Below, piece after piece: positions 43,768 through 53,415 of a stretch of 64,000 bases of DNA. The notes beneath the pieces were generated by a model. That model was not told where the DNA came from and searched no databases. It saw only the letters and a program-made list of their open reading frames with translations. The translations under genes and the position numbers were made by a program. The DNA is from Vandammella animalimorsus (GTDB lineage Bacteria > Pseudomonadota > Gammaproteobacteria > Burkholderiales > Burkholderiaceae_C): NCBI RefSeq assembly GCF_002285285.1, contig NZ_NSJF01000003.1:1-64000 (forward strand), written 5' to 3'. How positions within the stretch are numbered: the stretch's first letter is position 1; every line of letters begins with the position of its first letter.

Positions 43768-45114
43768 ATGTCCAACGTCTTCAACTTCACCTTTGTTCCC
43801 TGGTTCCGCTCGGTCGCGCCTTACATCCACAAGTTCCGGCACCAGACCTTCGTCGTCGGCATCTGCGGCGAGGCCATCGCCGCAGGCAAGCTGCAGAACC
43901 TGGTGCAGGATCTGGCGCTGGTGCACAGCATGGGGGTGAAGATCGTGCTGGTGCATGGTTTTCGCCCGCAGGTCAACGAGCAGCTGCTGGCCAAGGGCCA
44001 CCAGCCGCAGTACTACAAGGGCCATCGCATCACCGATCCGGTGACGCTGGACTGCGCGCAGGAGGCCGCCGGGCAGCTGCGCTTTGAGATCGAAGCCTGC
44101 TTCAGCCAAGGCCTGCCCAATACCCCGATGGCCGGCTCCAAGGTGCGCGTGATCTCGGGCAACTTCATCACTGCGCGGCCCATGGGCATCCTCGACGGGG
44201 TGGATTTCCAGCACACTGGCAAGGTGCGCAAGGTCGACGCCGACGGCATCCGCCACGCGCTGGAGATGGACTCCATCGTGCTGCTCTCGCCGTTTGGCTC
44301 CTCGCCCACGGGCGAGGCCTTCAACCTGGGCATGGAGGAGGTGGCCAGCTCCATCGCCATTGCGCTCAAGGCCGACAAGCTGCTGTACGTCTGCGAGCTG
44401 CCAGGCATCCGCCAGCAGCCCGACCAGCCGCCTGCCGAGGACAACCCCATCGTCACCGAAATGACGCTGGCCGATGCGCGCGCGCTGCTGCAGCGCTCGC
44501 CACAGGCCGAGCAGCCCACGGATACGGGCTTTTACCTCAGCTACTGCATCAAGGCCTGCGAAGGCGGCGTGGAACGCAGCCACATCATCCCTTATGCGGT
44601 CGATGGCTCGATGCTGTTGGAAATCTACGTGCACGACGGCATTGGCACCATGGTGGTGGACGAGCGCCTGGAGGAAGTGCGCCAGGCCACAGCCGACGAC
44701 GTGGCCGGCATCCTGCAGCTGATCGAACCATTCGAGAACGACGGCACGCTGGTCAAGCGCAGCCGCACCGACATCGAGCGCGACATCAACAACTACACCA
44801 TCGTCGAGCACGACGGCGTGATCTTCGGCTGCGCGGCGCTCTACCCTTACCCCGAGGAGCGCACCGGCGAAATGGCCTCGGTCACCGTCTCACCGCACGC
44901 CCAGGGCCAGGGCGATGGCGAGAAGCTGCTCAAGCGCATCGAGCAGCGCGCCCGTGCGCAAGGCCTCAAAAGCATCTTTGTGCTGACCACGCGCACCATG
45001 CACTGGTTCATCAAGCGCGGCTTCGAGACCGTGGATCCGGACTGGCTGCCGCAGGCGCGCAAGGAAAAGTACAACTGGAGTCGCAAAAGCCGCGTGCTGG
45101 TCAAGCATTTGTGA
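43768..45114 (+). CDS. argA: amino-acid N-acetyltransferase
   Basis: N-acetylglutamate synthase makes N-acetylglutamate from glutamate and acetyl-CoA, the first step of arginine synthesis. The 448-residue protein has the classical two-domain form: an amino-acid-kinase-like domain (about 20-285, with VLVHGFRPQVNEQL and VRVISGNFITARPMG) that binds arginine for feedback, and a GNAT domain (about 300-440, with GEMASVTVSPHAQGQGDGEK and FVLTTRTMHWF). No acetylglutamate kinase gene is adjacent. The ATG fits the family start MSNVFNFTFVPWFRS. Confidence 0.95.
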   Translation: MSNVFNFTFVPWFRSVAPYIHKFRHQTFVVGICGEAIAAGKLQNLVQDLALVHSMGVKIVLVHGFRPQVNEQLLAKGHQPQYYKGHRITDPVTLDCAQEAAGQLRFEIEACFSQGLPNTPMAGSKVRVISGNFITARPMGILDGVDFQHTGKVRKVDADGIRHALEMDSIVLLSPFGSSPTGEAFNLGMEEVASSIAIALKADKLLYVCELPGIRQQPDQPPAEDNPIVTEMTLADARALLQRSPQAEQPTDTGFYLSYCIKACEGGVERSHIIPYAVDGSMLLEIYVHDGIGTMVVDERLEEVRQATADDVAGILQLIEPFENDGTLVKRSRTDIERDINNYTIVEHDGVIFGCAALYPYPEERTGEMASVTVSPHAQGQGDGEKLLKRIEQRARAQGLKSIFVLTTRTMHWFIKRGFETVDPDWLPQARKEKYNWSRKSRVLVKHL

Positions 45115-45198
45115 TGCGGCAAGCGGCGCGGAGAACAAGCCGCCGCTGCGCCTGCGGGCCGCAGACATTCGGCCTTGGGCTGTACGCAGGCACCCCCG

Positions 45199-46278
45199 TC
45201 AGGACGCTGGCTGGGGCTGGCGGGCGTGGTAATCCTTGATGGCCTGTGCCACCTGCGGCACAAGCGCCGGACCCTGGTAGATCAAACCGCTGTAGATCTG
45301 CACCAAGTCGGCTCCGGCCTTGACTTTTTCCAGGGCGTCCTCGGCGTCCATGATGCCGCCCACGCCGATGATGGGCACCTGCGGGCCCAGCGCCTGGCGC
45401 AGCTGGCCAATCACCGCCGTGCTGGCCTGGCGCACCGGCGCGCCGCTGACGCCGCCGACCTCACTGCCGTGGGTGAAGGCTTGCACCTCGTCGTGGTTGA
45501 CGGTGGTGTTGGTGGCGATCAACCCATCGACCTGGTGGCGCTGCACGATGGCGGCGATCAGGGCCACCTGCTCCTCGCTCAAATCCGGCGCGATCTTCAG
45601 GAACATCGGCTTGTGCGGCTGCGATTGCTTGAGCTGCTCGCGCCGCTCGGTCAGCGCGTGCAGCAGCGCATCGAGCGAGGCGTTGGACTGCAGATCGCGC
45701 AGATTCTTGGTGTTGGGCGAGCTGATGTTGATGGTGACGTAGTCCGCATGGGGGTAAACCGCCTCCAGACAGGCCAGGTAATCATCGGCCGCACGCTCAA
45801 TCGGCGTGGCCGCGTTCTTGCCGATGTTCAGCCCCAGGCGCAGCGCCGGCTGGCCTTCAGGTTGCACCTGGCGACGCACCACCGAGCGCTGCACGTTGCG
45901 CAGAAACGCCTCCAGCCCCTGGTTGTTGAAGCCCATGCGATTGATGATGGCGCCGGCTTCGCGCACGCGGAACATGCGCGGCTTGGAATTGCCCTTTTGC
46001 CCCAGCGGCGTGACGGTGCCGACCTCGACAAAGCCAAAGCCCATGGCCGCCAGGCCATCGATGCAGCGGGCATTCTTGTCCAGCCCGGCCGCCAGCCCCA
46101 CTCGATTGGGGAACTCCAGGCCGGCAACAGTGACCGGGTCAAGCACGGTCTTCTGGGCATATAAGCGCCGCAGCAGCGGGCGCGACTGGGTTTTCTTGAT
46201 CCAGTCCAGGGCAAAGTCATGGGCCTTTTCTGCATCCAGCGCAAACAGAAAAGGCCGAATCAGCGGGTACAAATCCAT
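45199..46278 (-). CDS. pyrD: class 2 dihydroorotate dehydrogenase (quinone)
   Basis: PyrD oxidises dihydroorotate to orotate with FMN and passes electrons to quinone at the inner membrane. The 359-residue protein begins with the membrane-associating helices of class 2 enzymes ([20 protein letters not shown]). It has [10 protein letters not shown], the [10 protein letters not shown] loop, the catalytic-Ser segment [10 protein letters not shown] (184-193) and the FMN phosphate site [10 protein letters not shown]. The start at 46278 was chosen because a longer frame extends antisense through rpiA. It is divergent from rpiA. Confidence 0.96.
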   Translation of the reverse strand: MDLYPLIRPFLFALDAEKAHDFALDWIKKTQSRPLLRRLYAQKTVLDPVTVAGLEFPNRVGLAAGLDKNARCIDGLAAMGFGFVEVGTVTPLGQKGNSKPRMFRVREAGAIINRMGFNNQGLEAFLRNVQRSVVRRQVQPEGQPALRLGLNIGKNAATPIERAADDYLACLEAVYPHADYVTINISSPNTKNLRDLQSNASLDALLHALTERREQLKQSQPHKPMFLKIAPDLSEEQVALIAAIVQRHQVDGLIATNTTVNHDEVQAFTHGSEVGGVSGAPVRQASTAVIGQLRQALGPQVPIIGVGGIMDAEDALEKVKAGADLVQIYSGLIYQGPALVPQVAQAIKDYHARQPQPAS

Positions 46279-46434
46279 GCCGGCGAGTGTAAATGAAGGC
46301 AGGGCCCACTTTGCCGCTGGGCTCGTACAGGACATCCCCAGGAAAAGGCCGCAAGGCGGCCTGCGAAAAGTAATAATGCGCCCCCGCGCACGGCCGGGCA
46401 GGCTGGCGCTTTTTGCAGCAAACCCGCACACCCC

Positions 46435-47112
46435 ATGGATCAAGACACCCTCAAGGCCCGCGTGGCCCAGGCCGCGCTGGATTACGTGCCCGCGCACGGC
46501 ATCCTCGGCGTCGGCACCGGCTCGACCGTCAACCACTTCATTGCTGCGCTGGCGCAGGCAGCCATCCCCTTGCGGGGCGCAGTCTCCAGCTCCGAGGCCA
46601 GCACCGCGCTGCTGCGCCAGGCGGGCATCCCCGTGCTCGAAGCCAGCGCCGTCGAGCGCCTGCAGTGCTACATCGACGGCGCCGACGAGATCGACCCGCA
46701 AGGCTGCATGATCAAGGGCGGCGGCGCGGCGCTCACGCGCGAGAAAATCGTCGCCGACCTGGCCGAGCGCTTCATCTGCATTGCTGATGCCAGCAAGCAA
46801 GTGCCGGTGCTGGGGCGCTTTCCGCTGCCGGTCGAAGTCGTGCCCATGGCCAGCGCCCAGCTGGCGCGCCGCTTTACCCCACTGGGCGGCCAGGCCAGCC
46901 TGCGCCTGCGCGCGGACGGCCAGCCGCTGGTGACCGACAACGGCATGCACATCCTGGACGTGCGCGGCCTGCAAATCCACCAGCCACTGGCGCTGGAGCA
47001 GGAAATCTCGGCCTGGCCGGGCGTGGTCACCGTCGGCATCTTCGCGCGCCACAAGGCCAGCATTTGCCTGCTGGGCAGCGCCGACGGCGTGCAGACGCTG
47101 CGCTTTGACTAG
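46435..47112 (+). CDS. rpiA: ribose-5-phosphate isomerase A
   Basis: RpiA interconverts ribose 5-phosphate and ribulose 5-phosphate in the pentose phosphate pathway. The 225-residue protein has the family motifs [13 protein letters not shown] near residue 25, [12 protein letters not shown] near 80, and [15 protein letters not shown] near 95, containing the catalytic Asp, Glu and Lys. A TAATAAT -10-like sequence lies about 60 bp upstream (46371-46377). It is divergent from pyrD. Confidence 0.95.
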   Translation: MDQDTLKARVAQAALDYVPAHGILGVGTGSTVNHFIAALAQAAIPLRGAVSSSEASTALLRQAGIPVLEASAVERLQCYIDGADEIDPQGCMIKGGGAALTREKIVADLAERFICIADASKQVPVLGRFPLPVEVVPMASAQLARRFTPLGGQASLRLRADGQPLVTDNGMHILDVRGLQIHQPLALEQEISAWPGVVTVGIFARHKASICLLGSADGVQTLRFD

Positions 47113-47234
47113 AGCGTGTTATGCACGACAAGGCCCATGGCCGCACCCGTGCGAAAATCCCCCCTTTTTTGCGTGGCAGGCTTGGCCAGCCCGCCTGCCC
47201 GCGCCGTCTTTTTGAATGAGAGAGAGCAAGCACC

Positions 47235-48339
47235 ATGGAAGCAGAACGCATCAACCAAATCAAAGCCAGCCTGGAAGACCTGAGCGCGCGCACCCAGGAC
47301 TTACGGAGGTATCTTTGACTTCGATGCCAAGTTCGAACGCCTGAGGACGGTCAATGCCGGCCTGGAAGACCCGGCCGTCTGGAACGATCCGAAGAAAGCC
47401 CAGGAACTGGGCAAAGAAAAAAAGCTGCTCGACGGCGTAGTGCTCACGCTCGAGCGCCTGACGCAGGAGCTGAGCGACAACAGCGAGCTGTTCGACATGG
47501 CCCGCGAGGAAGGCGATGACGCCAGCCTGGAGGCCATCGAGGCGCTGGTCGAGGCGCTGCGCCCGGATGTGGAGGAGCTGGAGTTCCGCCGCATGTTCAG
47601 CCAGGAGGCCGACCCGCTGAACTGCTTCATCGACATCCAGGCCGGCGCCGGCGGCACCGAGGCCTGCGACTGGGCCAGCATGCTGCTGCGCCAGTACCTC
47701 AAGTACGCCGAACGCAAGGGCTTCAAGACCAGCATGGAAGACGAAACCCCAGGCGACGTGGCCGGCATCAAGGGCGCGACCATCAAGGTCGAGGGCGAAT
47801 ACGCCTACGGCCTGCTGCGCACCGAAAGCGGCGTGCACCGACTGGTGCGCAAGTCGCCGTTCGACTCCTCGGGCGGGCGCCACACCAGCTTTGCCTCGAT
47901 CTTCGTCTACCCGGAAATCGACGACTCCATCGAGATCGAGATCAACCCGGCCGACGTGCGCGTGGACACCTACCGCGCCAGCGGCGCCGGTGGCCAGCAC
48001 ATCAACAAGACCGACTCGGCCGTGCGCCTGACGCACATCCCCACCGGCATCGTCGTGCAATCTCAGGACAGCCGCAGCCAGCACAGCAACCGCGACATGG
48101 CCTGGCAGCGCCTGCGCTCCAAGCTCTACGACTTCGAGATGCGCAAGCGCCTGGAAGACCAGCAAAAGCTCGAAGACAGCAAGACCGACGTGGGCTGGGG
48201 ACACCAGATCCGCAGCTACGTGCTGGACAACAGCCGCATCAAGGACCTGCGCACCGGCGTGGAAATCTCCAACACGCAAAAAGTGCTGGACGGCGACCTG
48301 GACGCCTTCATCGAGGCCTCGCTCAAGCAAGGCGTGTAA
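47235..48339 (+). CDS. prfB: peptide chain release factor 2, programmed +1 frameshift
   Basis: RF2 releases peptides at UGA and UAA codons. The gene begins [20 protein letters not shown] and meets an in-frame TGA at 47316-47318. The sequence CGGAGGTATCTTTGAC there is the classic prfB site: an internal Shine-Dalgarno-like GGAGG and a CTT slip codon before TGA C. Skipping T47316 moves reading to the +1 frame and continues to 48339, giving about 367 residues. The SPF anticodon-like tripeptide ([10 protein letters not shown]) and the GGQ catalytic motif (SGAGGQHIN) identify RF2. lysS, which often follows prfB, is not next. Confidence 0.96.
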
Positions 48340-48469
48340 AGCGCCGGCCGTGCGGGCATCCTGCCCCGGCTGCGCCCCATCTTTTCGGTTGTGTTTTTGG
48401 GGCGTTTTGGGGCATTTCCTGAGTGCGCGCACTCCGGAAGACGGCTGAACAGACCATAAAATCAAGCCC

Positions 48470-49063
48470 ATGTCTTCCCCTTCTGCCATGGATTTGACCG
48501 GCCACTTCCTCATCGCCATGCCTGGCCTTGAGGATGAGCTGTTCGGCGGCAGCGTGGTGTATGTCTGTGAGCACAACGACAAGGGTGCGCTGGGGTTGAT
48601 CGTCAACAAGACCACGGACATCAGCGTGCGCCACCTGTTCTCGCGGCTGGAACTGGCGCTGCCGCGCGATGACCTGGCCGACATGCCGGTGTTGCTCGGC
48701 GGCCCGCTGCACCAGGATCGCGGTTTCGTGCTGCACGATGCCGACCCCGGCGCCGATGGGCAGGATGCCTGGCCTTATGCCTCCACCCTGCCGGTAGGCG
48801 ACGGCTTGGCCATGACCTCCTCGCGCGATGTGATGGACGCGCTGAGCCAGGGCGGCGGCCCGCGCAAGGCGCTGCTGGCGTTGGGCTGCGCCTCGTGGGA
48901 CGAGGGCCAACTCGAAAGCGAGCTGGCCGCCAATGCCTGGCTGACCGTCAAAGCCGATCAGCAACTGCTGTTCGAGCTCGCGCCGCAGCAGCGCTATGCC
49001 AGGGCCTTCGAGCTGCTGGGCATCGACCCGCAGCGCATCGTGCCGATGGTGGGCCATGCCTGA
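48470..49063 (+). CDS. yqgE: YqgE/AlgH family protein
   Basis: This 197-residue protein belongs to the UPF0301 (YqgE/AlgH) family. It starts with DLTGHFLIAMPGLEDELFGG, followed by VVYVCEHNDKGALGLIVNK and LLGGPLHQDRGFVLH, all signatures of the family. AlgH was linked to alginate regulation in Pseudomonas, but the biochemical role is unresolved. It heads a yqgE-ruvX-pyrR-pyrB-pyrC' series conserved in many beta- and gammaproteobacteria. Confidence 0.93.
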   Translation: MSSPSAMDLTGHFLIAMPGLEDELFGGSVVYVCEHNDKGALGLIVNKTTDISVRHLFSRLELALPRDDLADMPVLLGGPLHQDRGFVLHDADPGADGQDAWPYASTLPVGDGLAMTSSRDVMDALSQGGGPRKALLALGCASWDEGQLESELAANAWLTVKADQQLLFELAPQQRYARAFELLGIDPQRIVPMVGHA

Positions 49064-49140
49064 GAGCTTGCCCACAGCCTCCACAGAATCCTGGTTGCGC
49101 CGCGCACTGGCACCGACATTGGCATTGAGCTGACCTACCC

Positions 49141-49575
49141 ATGGAATCGTTGCCGCCCAATTACCCCGCCCCGGCCGGCCAGGCCGCGCTGCAAACCTTT
49201 CTGGCCTTTGATTACGGCACCCAGCGCACTGGCGTGGCCGTGGGCACACGCCTGTTGGGCACGGCCCGGCCGCTGACGGCGCTGCAGGCGCAAGGCAAGG
49301 CTGTCTTTGCGCTGGTCGAGCCGCTGCTGGCCCAGTGGCAACCCGATGCGCTGGTCGTTGGCCTGCCTTTTCACCCCGATGGCGCGCCCCATGCCAACAC
49401 CGAGTTGGCGCGCCGCTTCATGCGCGGGCTGCACGGGCGCTTTGGCCTGCCGGTGTTCGGCGTCGATGAGCGCTACAGCACCACCGAGGCGCTGTCGCAG
49501 GGCGCCGATCAGGCCCATGTCGACGCCGTATCTGCCGCTATCATCCTGACCCAATTTCTGAGGAACCTGGAATGA
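49141..49575 (+). CDS. yqgF: YqgF/RuvX, putative pre-16S rRNA nuclease
   Basis: This 144-residue protein is the RNase H-like YqgF (RuvX) family, assigned to processing of the 16S rRNA 5' end and earlier to Holliday-junction resolution. The catalytic Asp24 is in LAFDYGTQRTGVAVG, the central Glu-type residue near LVVGLPFHPDGAPH, and the last acidic site in FGVDERYSTTEA. Its stop overlaps the pyrR start by four bases. Confidence 0.93.
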   Translation: MESLPPNYPAPAGQAALQTFLAFDYGTQRTGVAVGTRLLGTARPLTALQAQGKAVFALVEPLLAQWQPDALVVGLPFHPDGAPHANTELARRFMRGLHGRFGLPVFGVDERYSTTEALSQGADQAHVDAVSAAIILTQFLRNLE

Positions 49576-50105
49576 ACCACACCGCATCGCCAGGGCTGCT
49601 GGCCCTGGATGCCGAAAGCCTGTATGCCGATCTGCGCCAAGGTGTTCGGGCGCTGCTGGAGCCGCAGACGCGGCTGGCGGGCATCACCTCCGGCGGCGTC
49701 TGGCTGCTCGAGCGCCTGATCGACGATTTGCAACTGCGTCAGGGCCTGAACACCTTGTCTTCAGCACTGCATCGCGATGACTTCGCCCAGCGCGGCATGG
49801 CCAGCGCTGCGGCCAGCGCCCAGACTGCGCTGGATTTTGACGTCAACGGCGCAGACATTCTGGTGCTCGACGACGTGCTCTACACCGGCCGCACCATCCG
49901 CGCCGTGCTCAATGAGCTGTTCGACTATGGCCGCCCGGCGCGCGTGCGCCTGGCGGTGTTGGTCGATCGCGGCGGGCGCCAACTGCCCATCGAGGCCACC
50001 TACGCCGCCGCGCGCCTGTCGCTGCCGGCCAGTCAGAAGCTGGCGCTGGCGCGTCAGGATGTGCAAGGCCGGCAGCGCCTGCACTTTGCGATTGAGGAGG
50101 TCTGA
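49572..50105 (+). CDS. pyrR: PyrR-like phosphoribosyltransferase
   Basis: This 177-residue protein has the type I phosphoribosyltransferase fold with the PRPP loop [20 protein letters not shown] near residues 97-116, and resembles PyrR, the pyr attenuation protein and uracil phosphoribosyltransferase. In Gram-negative bacteria PyrR-like proteins sit ahead of pyrB but RNA-binding regulation is less certain. It is coupled to the upstream gene by an ATGA overlap and lies four bases before pyrB. Confidence 0.9.
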   Translation: MNHTASPGLLALDAESLYADLRQGVRALLEPQTRLAGITSGGVWLLERLIDDLQLRQGLNTLSSALHRDDFAQRGMASAAASAQTALDFDVNGADILVLDDVLYTGRTIRAVLNELFDYGRPARVRLAVLVDRGGRQLPIEATYAAARLSLPASQKLALARQDVQGRQRLHFAIEEV

Positions 50106-50109
50106 GGCC

Positions 50110-51072
50110 ATGCGCGCGTCCCGCAACCCGCAACTGAACCAGCACGGCGAGCTGATCCACCTGCTCTCCACCGAGGGCCTGCCGCGCGAGATCATCACGC
50201 ACATCCTCGACACGGCCAGCAACTTCGTCTCCGTCAGCGACCGCGAAGTCAAAAAAGTGCCGCTGCTGCGCGGCAAAAGCGTCTTCAACCTGTTCTTCGA
50301 GAACAGCACGCGCACGCGCACCACGTTCGACATTGCCGCCAAGCGGCTTTCGGCCGACGTGTTCACGCTGGACATCGGCCGCTCCTCCACCGCCAAGGGC
50401 GAGACCCTGCTGGACACGATCGCCAACCTCTCGGCCATGGCCGCGGACATCTTCGTCGTGCGCCACAGCGAATCGGGCGCGCCCTACCTCATCGCCCAGC
50501 ACGTGGCGCCGCACGTGCACGTGGTCAACGCCGGCGATGGCCGCCATGCCCACCCTACGCAGGGTCTGCTGGACATGTACACCATCCGCCACTACAAAAA
50601 GGATTTCAGCCAACTGTCGGTGGCCATCGTGGGCGACGTGCTGCACTCGCGCGTGGCGCGCTCGGACATCCACGCACTGACCACGCTGGGCTGCCCGGAC
50701 GTGCGCGTGGTCGGCCCGCGCACCCTGGTGCCCGAGCACTTCTCGGCCATGGGCGCGCGCGTCTTCCACCGCCTCGAAGACGGCATTCGCGATGCCGACG
50801 TGGTCATCATGCTGCGCCTGCAAAACGAGCGCATGAGCGGCGCGCTGCTGCCCAGCAGCCAAGAGTATTTCAAGAACTTCGGCCTGACGCCGGCCAAGCT
50901 GCGCTTGGCCAAGCCCGACGCCATCGTCATGCACCCCGGCCCCATCAACCGTGGCGTGGAGATCGACTCCGACGTTGCCGATGGCGCGCACAGCGTGATC
51001 CTGCCGCAGGTGAGCTTTGGCATCGCCGTGCGCATGGCCGTCATGTCCATCGTCGCCGGCAACGAAGCCTGA
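50110..51072 (+). CDS. pyrB: aspartate carbamoyltransferase catalytic chain
   Basis: PyrB makes carbamoyl-aspartate from aspartate and carbamoyl phosphate. The 320-residue protein has the carbamoyl-phosphate site [18 protein letters not shown] near residue 60, [12 protein letters not shown] near 137-148, and the aspartate-domain segment [14 protein letters not shown] near 280. A pyrC-like gene follows 31 bp downstream, and no pyrI regulatory chain is present. The pair resembles the class A aspartate transcarbamoylase of pseudomonads, built from PyrB and an inactive dihydroorotase. Confidence 0.95.
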   Translation: MRASRNPQLNQHGELIHLLSTEGLPREIITHILDTASNFVSVSDREVKKVPLLRGKSVFNLFFENSTRTRTTFDIAAKRLSADVFTLDIGRSSTAKGETLLDTIANLSAMAADIFVVRHSESGAPYLIAQHVAPHVHVVNAGDGRHAHPTQGLLDMYTIRHYKKDFSQLSVAIVGDVLHSRVARSDIHALTTLGCPDVRVVGPRTLVPEHFSAMGARVFHRLEDGIRDADVVIMLRLQNERMSGALLPSSQEYFKNFGLTPAKLRLAKPDAIVMHPGPINRGVEIDSDVADGAHSVILPQVSFGIAVRMAVMSIVAGNEA

Positions 51073-51103
51073 TCCACCCCTTCAGACCCTTGTCATTGCA
51101 CGC

Positions 51104-52435
51104 ATGAAAACACTCATCCAAGGCGGCCGCCTGCTGGATCCGGCCAGCGGGCTGGATGTCGCCGGCGACATCGCCATTGCCTCCGGGCGCATCGTCGCCA
51201 TCGGCCAGGTGCCGGCCGAGTTCCAGCCCGAGCGCCGCATCGACGCCAGCGGCCTGTGGGTGCTGCCCGGGCTGGTCGATCTGTGCGCGCGCATGCGCGA
51301 GCCCGGCTTCGAGCACGCCGGCATGCTCGAATCGGAAATGCACGCTGCTGTGGCTGGCGGCGTGAGCAGCCTGGTCTGCCCGCCCGACACCGACCCGGTG
51401 CTGGACGAATCCGGCCTGGTCGAAATGCTCAAGCTGCGCGCGGGCAACCTGCGCCAGGCGCGGCTGTTCCCGCTGGGCGCGCTCACGCGCGGCCTGCACG
51501 GCGAGGTGCTGACCGAAATGTCGCACCTGACCCAGGCCGGCTGCGTGGGCTTCGGCCAGGCCGAGGCGCCGCTGAAAAACAACCTGGTGCTGCAGCGCGC
51601 GCTGCAGTACGCCGCCACCTTCGGCTACACCGTCTGGCTGCGCCCGCAAGATGCGGCACTGGGTGGCGGCGTGGCCGCCAGCGGCCCGCTGGCGCAGCGC
51701 ATGGGCCTGTCGGGCGTGCCCGTGGCCGCCGAGACCATTGCCCTGCACACTCTGTTCGAGCTGCTGCGCAGCACCCCCTGCCGCGTGCACCTGTGCCGCC
51801 TCAGCAGCGCCCAGGGCGTGGCACTGGTGCGCCAGGCCAAGGCCGAAGGCCTGCCCGTGAGCTGCGACATCAGCATCAACTCCCTGCTGCTGACCGATGC
51901 CGACATCGGCTTCTTCGACAGCAATGCGCGCTTGCAGCCGCCGCTGCGCCAGCAGCGCGACCGCGAGGCGCTGGCCCAGGCGCTGGCCGATGGCACCATC
52001 GACGCGCTGGTCTCCGACCACACGCCCGTGGCCGATGACGCCAAGGAAATGCCCTTTGCCGAAGCCGAGCCCGGCGCCACCGGCCTGGAGCTGCTGCTGC
52101 CGCTGACCCAGCACTGGGCCCAGCAGCAAGGCGTGCCCCTGCTGACGGCGCTCTCGCGCGTGAGCAGCGCCAGCGCCCAGGTGCTGGGCGATGCGCTGGG
52201 CACATTGCAGGCCAGCGTTGGCAAGCTGGTGGTCGGCGGCGTGGCCGACCTCTGCCTGTACGATCCGCAAGCGCCCTGGCGCGTCACGCCCCAGGCGCTG
52301 CACAGCCAGGGCAAACACACGCCTTTTCTTGGCGAGACTCTGCCCGGCCAGGTGCGCTGCACCATCGTGGCCGGCGACATTGCCTTCGAGCGCCGCGCAG
52401 CCAGCGCCGCATCGCCCCTGGCCCAATCAAGCTAG
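51104..52435 (+). CDS. pyrC': inactive dihydroorotase-like subunit PyrC'
   Basis: This 443-residue protein has the dihydroorotase fold but lacks the metal-binding HxH: where active enzymes read PGLIDxHxHLREPG, this has LPGLVDLCARMREPGFE. The DHAPH-type site near residue 305 is SDHTPVADD, with the following His also lost. This fits PyrC', the non-catalytic partner that holds PyrB in a dodecameric aspartate transcarbamoylase in pseudomonads and relatives. A separate active dihydroorotase gene must exist elsewhere. The start MKTLIQGGRLLDP is the standard one. An R2 repeat starts right after the stop codon. Confidence 0.9.
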   Translation: MKTLIQGGRLLDPASGLDVAGDIAIASGRIVAIGQVPAEFQPERRIDASGLWVLPGLVDLCARMREPGFEHAGMLESEMHAAVAGGVSSLVCPPDTDPVLDESGLVEMLKLRAGNLRQARLFPLGALTRGLHGEVLTEMSHLTQAGCVGFGQAEAPLKNNLVLQRALQYAATFGYTVWLRPQDAALGGGVAASGPLAQRMGLSGVPVAAETIALHTLFELLRSTPCRVHLCRLSSAQGVALVRQAKAEGLPVSCDISINSLLLTDADIGFFDSNARLQPPLRQQRDREALAQALADGTIDALVSDHTPVADDAKEMPFAEAEPGATGLELLLPLTQHWAQQQGVPLLTALSRVSSASAQVLGDALGTLQASVGKLVVGGVADLCLYDPQAPWRVTPQALHSQGKHTPFLGETLPGQVRCTIVAGDIAFERRAASAASPLAQSS

Positions 52436-52438
52436 GGC

Positions 52439-52592
52439 TTGTTGAGATTGAGCATTGCGGCGGTGTTTTCGGTCAACAATCCACAGCTGCAGCGTTGAAA
52501 ACGCTGGCAAGGTGTTCAACCTTGCGCACGTTTTCGCCTTGCATCTGCGGCTTTTGCCTCGAAAAACCGCTTCGCAAACCCAATCTCAACAA
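52439..52592 (-). repeat. R2 palindromic repeat, copy 2
   Basis: This 154-bp element has perfect 12-bp terminal inverted repeats, TTGTTGAGATTG and CAATCTCAACAA. Its reverse complement matches copy 1 at 38462-38612 across the body, including the GGCAAAAGCCGCAGATGCAA segment. It starts three bases after the pyrC' stop codon and ends about 40 bp before the YIP1 gene. Confidence 0.85.
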
Positions 52593-52635
52593 CCCCCAGC
52601 CCCGCACAAAACTCCAGCGCCCAGCCCACGCCCCG

Positions 52636-53337
52636 ATGTCCCAGACCTCCCCTGCCCCAATTTTCAGCCTGCAACGCATGGCGCAACTGGCTCTGTACGT
52701 CATCGTGCGTCCGGCCGAGTATTTCCGCACCATGCCGCGCCAAGGTCCGCTGGCCGAGCCCATGCTGTTCGTGATGGTGATGGCCATTGCCGCAGCGCTG
52801 CTGGCCTCGCTGCCCCTGCTGTTGCTGCACGGTCAGGCGCCTGCCTTGCTGGACATTCTGGTGCTCACGCCAGGGCTGAGCCTGGGGGCCGTGTTCATCG
52901 CTTCGGCCATCGTCATGCTGCTGTGGAAAGCCCTGGGCTCGCCGCACGGCTACCAGGTGGCCTTTCGCTGCGTGGCCGCCACCATGGCGCTGGCCCCGGT
53001 GACGGCGCTGCTGGCCTTTGTTCCTTACGTGGGCGCAGTGCTCAACATCGCCTGGACCATGTACCTGTGGACCATCGCCAGCGTCGAAGTGCATGGCATC
53101 TCCCAGCGCAAGGCCGCCGTGGCCTTTACGCTGCTGGGCCTGCTGATGGCCGGCGGCATCTGGCAAATGCAAAGCATGCAGGCCCAGATACTGGCCGAGC
53201 GGCTGGAGCCGCTGGGCATCACGCTGGAGCAGTTCGAGGCCATGAGCCTGCAGGAGCAAAACCGCGTGCTGCAGCAAATCCTGCAGGTCCCGCCGGGCGG
53301 CGCAGGCGGAGCAACCAGCGGCCCTGCGGCGCAATAA
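52636..53337 (+). CDS. YIP1-family inner-membrane protein
   Basis: This 233-residue protein has about five hydrophobic helices between residues 30 and 175 and a charged C-terminal tail. The start MSQTSPAPIFSLQRMAQLAL is followed by VRPAEYFRTMPRQGPLAEPM, the segment seen before the first helix in bacterial YIP1 proteins. The family has no settled bacterial function. It is separated from pyrC' by an R2 repeat and is convergent with the D-threonine aldolase-like gene. Confidence 0.8.
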   Translation: MSQTSPAPIFSLQRMAQLALYVIVRPAEYFRTMPRQGPLAEPMLFVMVMAIAAALLASLPLLLLHGQAPALLDILVLTPGLSLGAVFIASAIVMLLWKALGSPHGYQVAFRCVAATMALAPVTALLAFVPYVGAVLNIAWTMYLWTIASVEVHGISQRKAAVAFTLLGLLMAGGIWQMQSMQAQILAERLEPLGITLEQFEAMSLQEQNRVLQQILQVPPGGAGGATSGPAAQ

Positions 53338-53415
53338 GCCGCCTGGCCTGGCCCGGCTTGGCCTGGGCGTTGCGGCGCTGCCTGCCGCAGGCGGCCGCAA
53401 CAACTGCAGCGGCCT

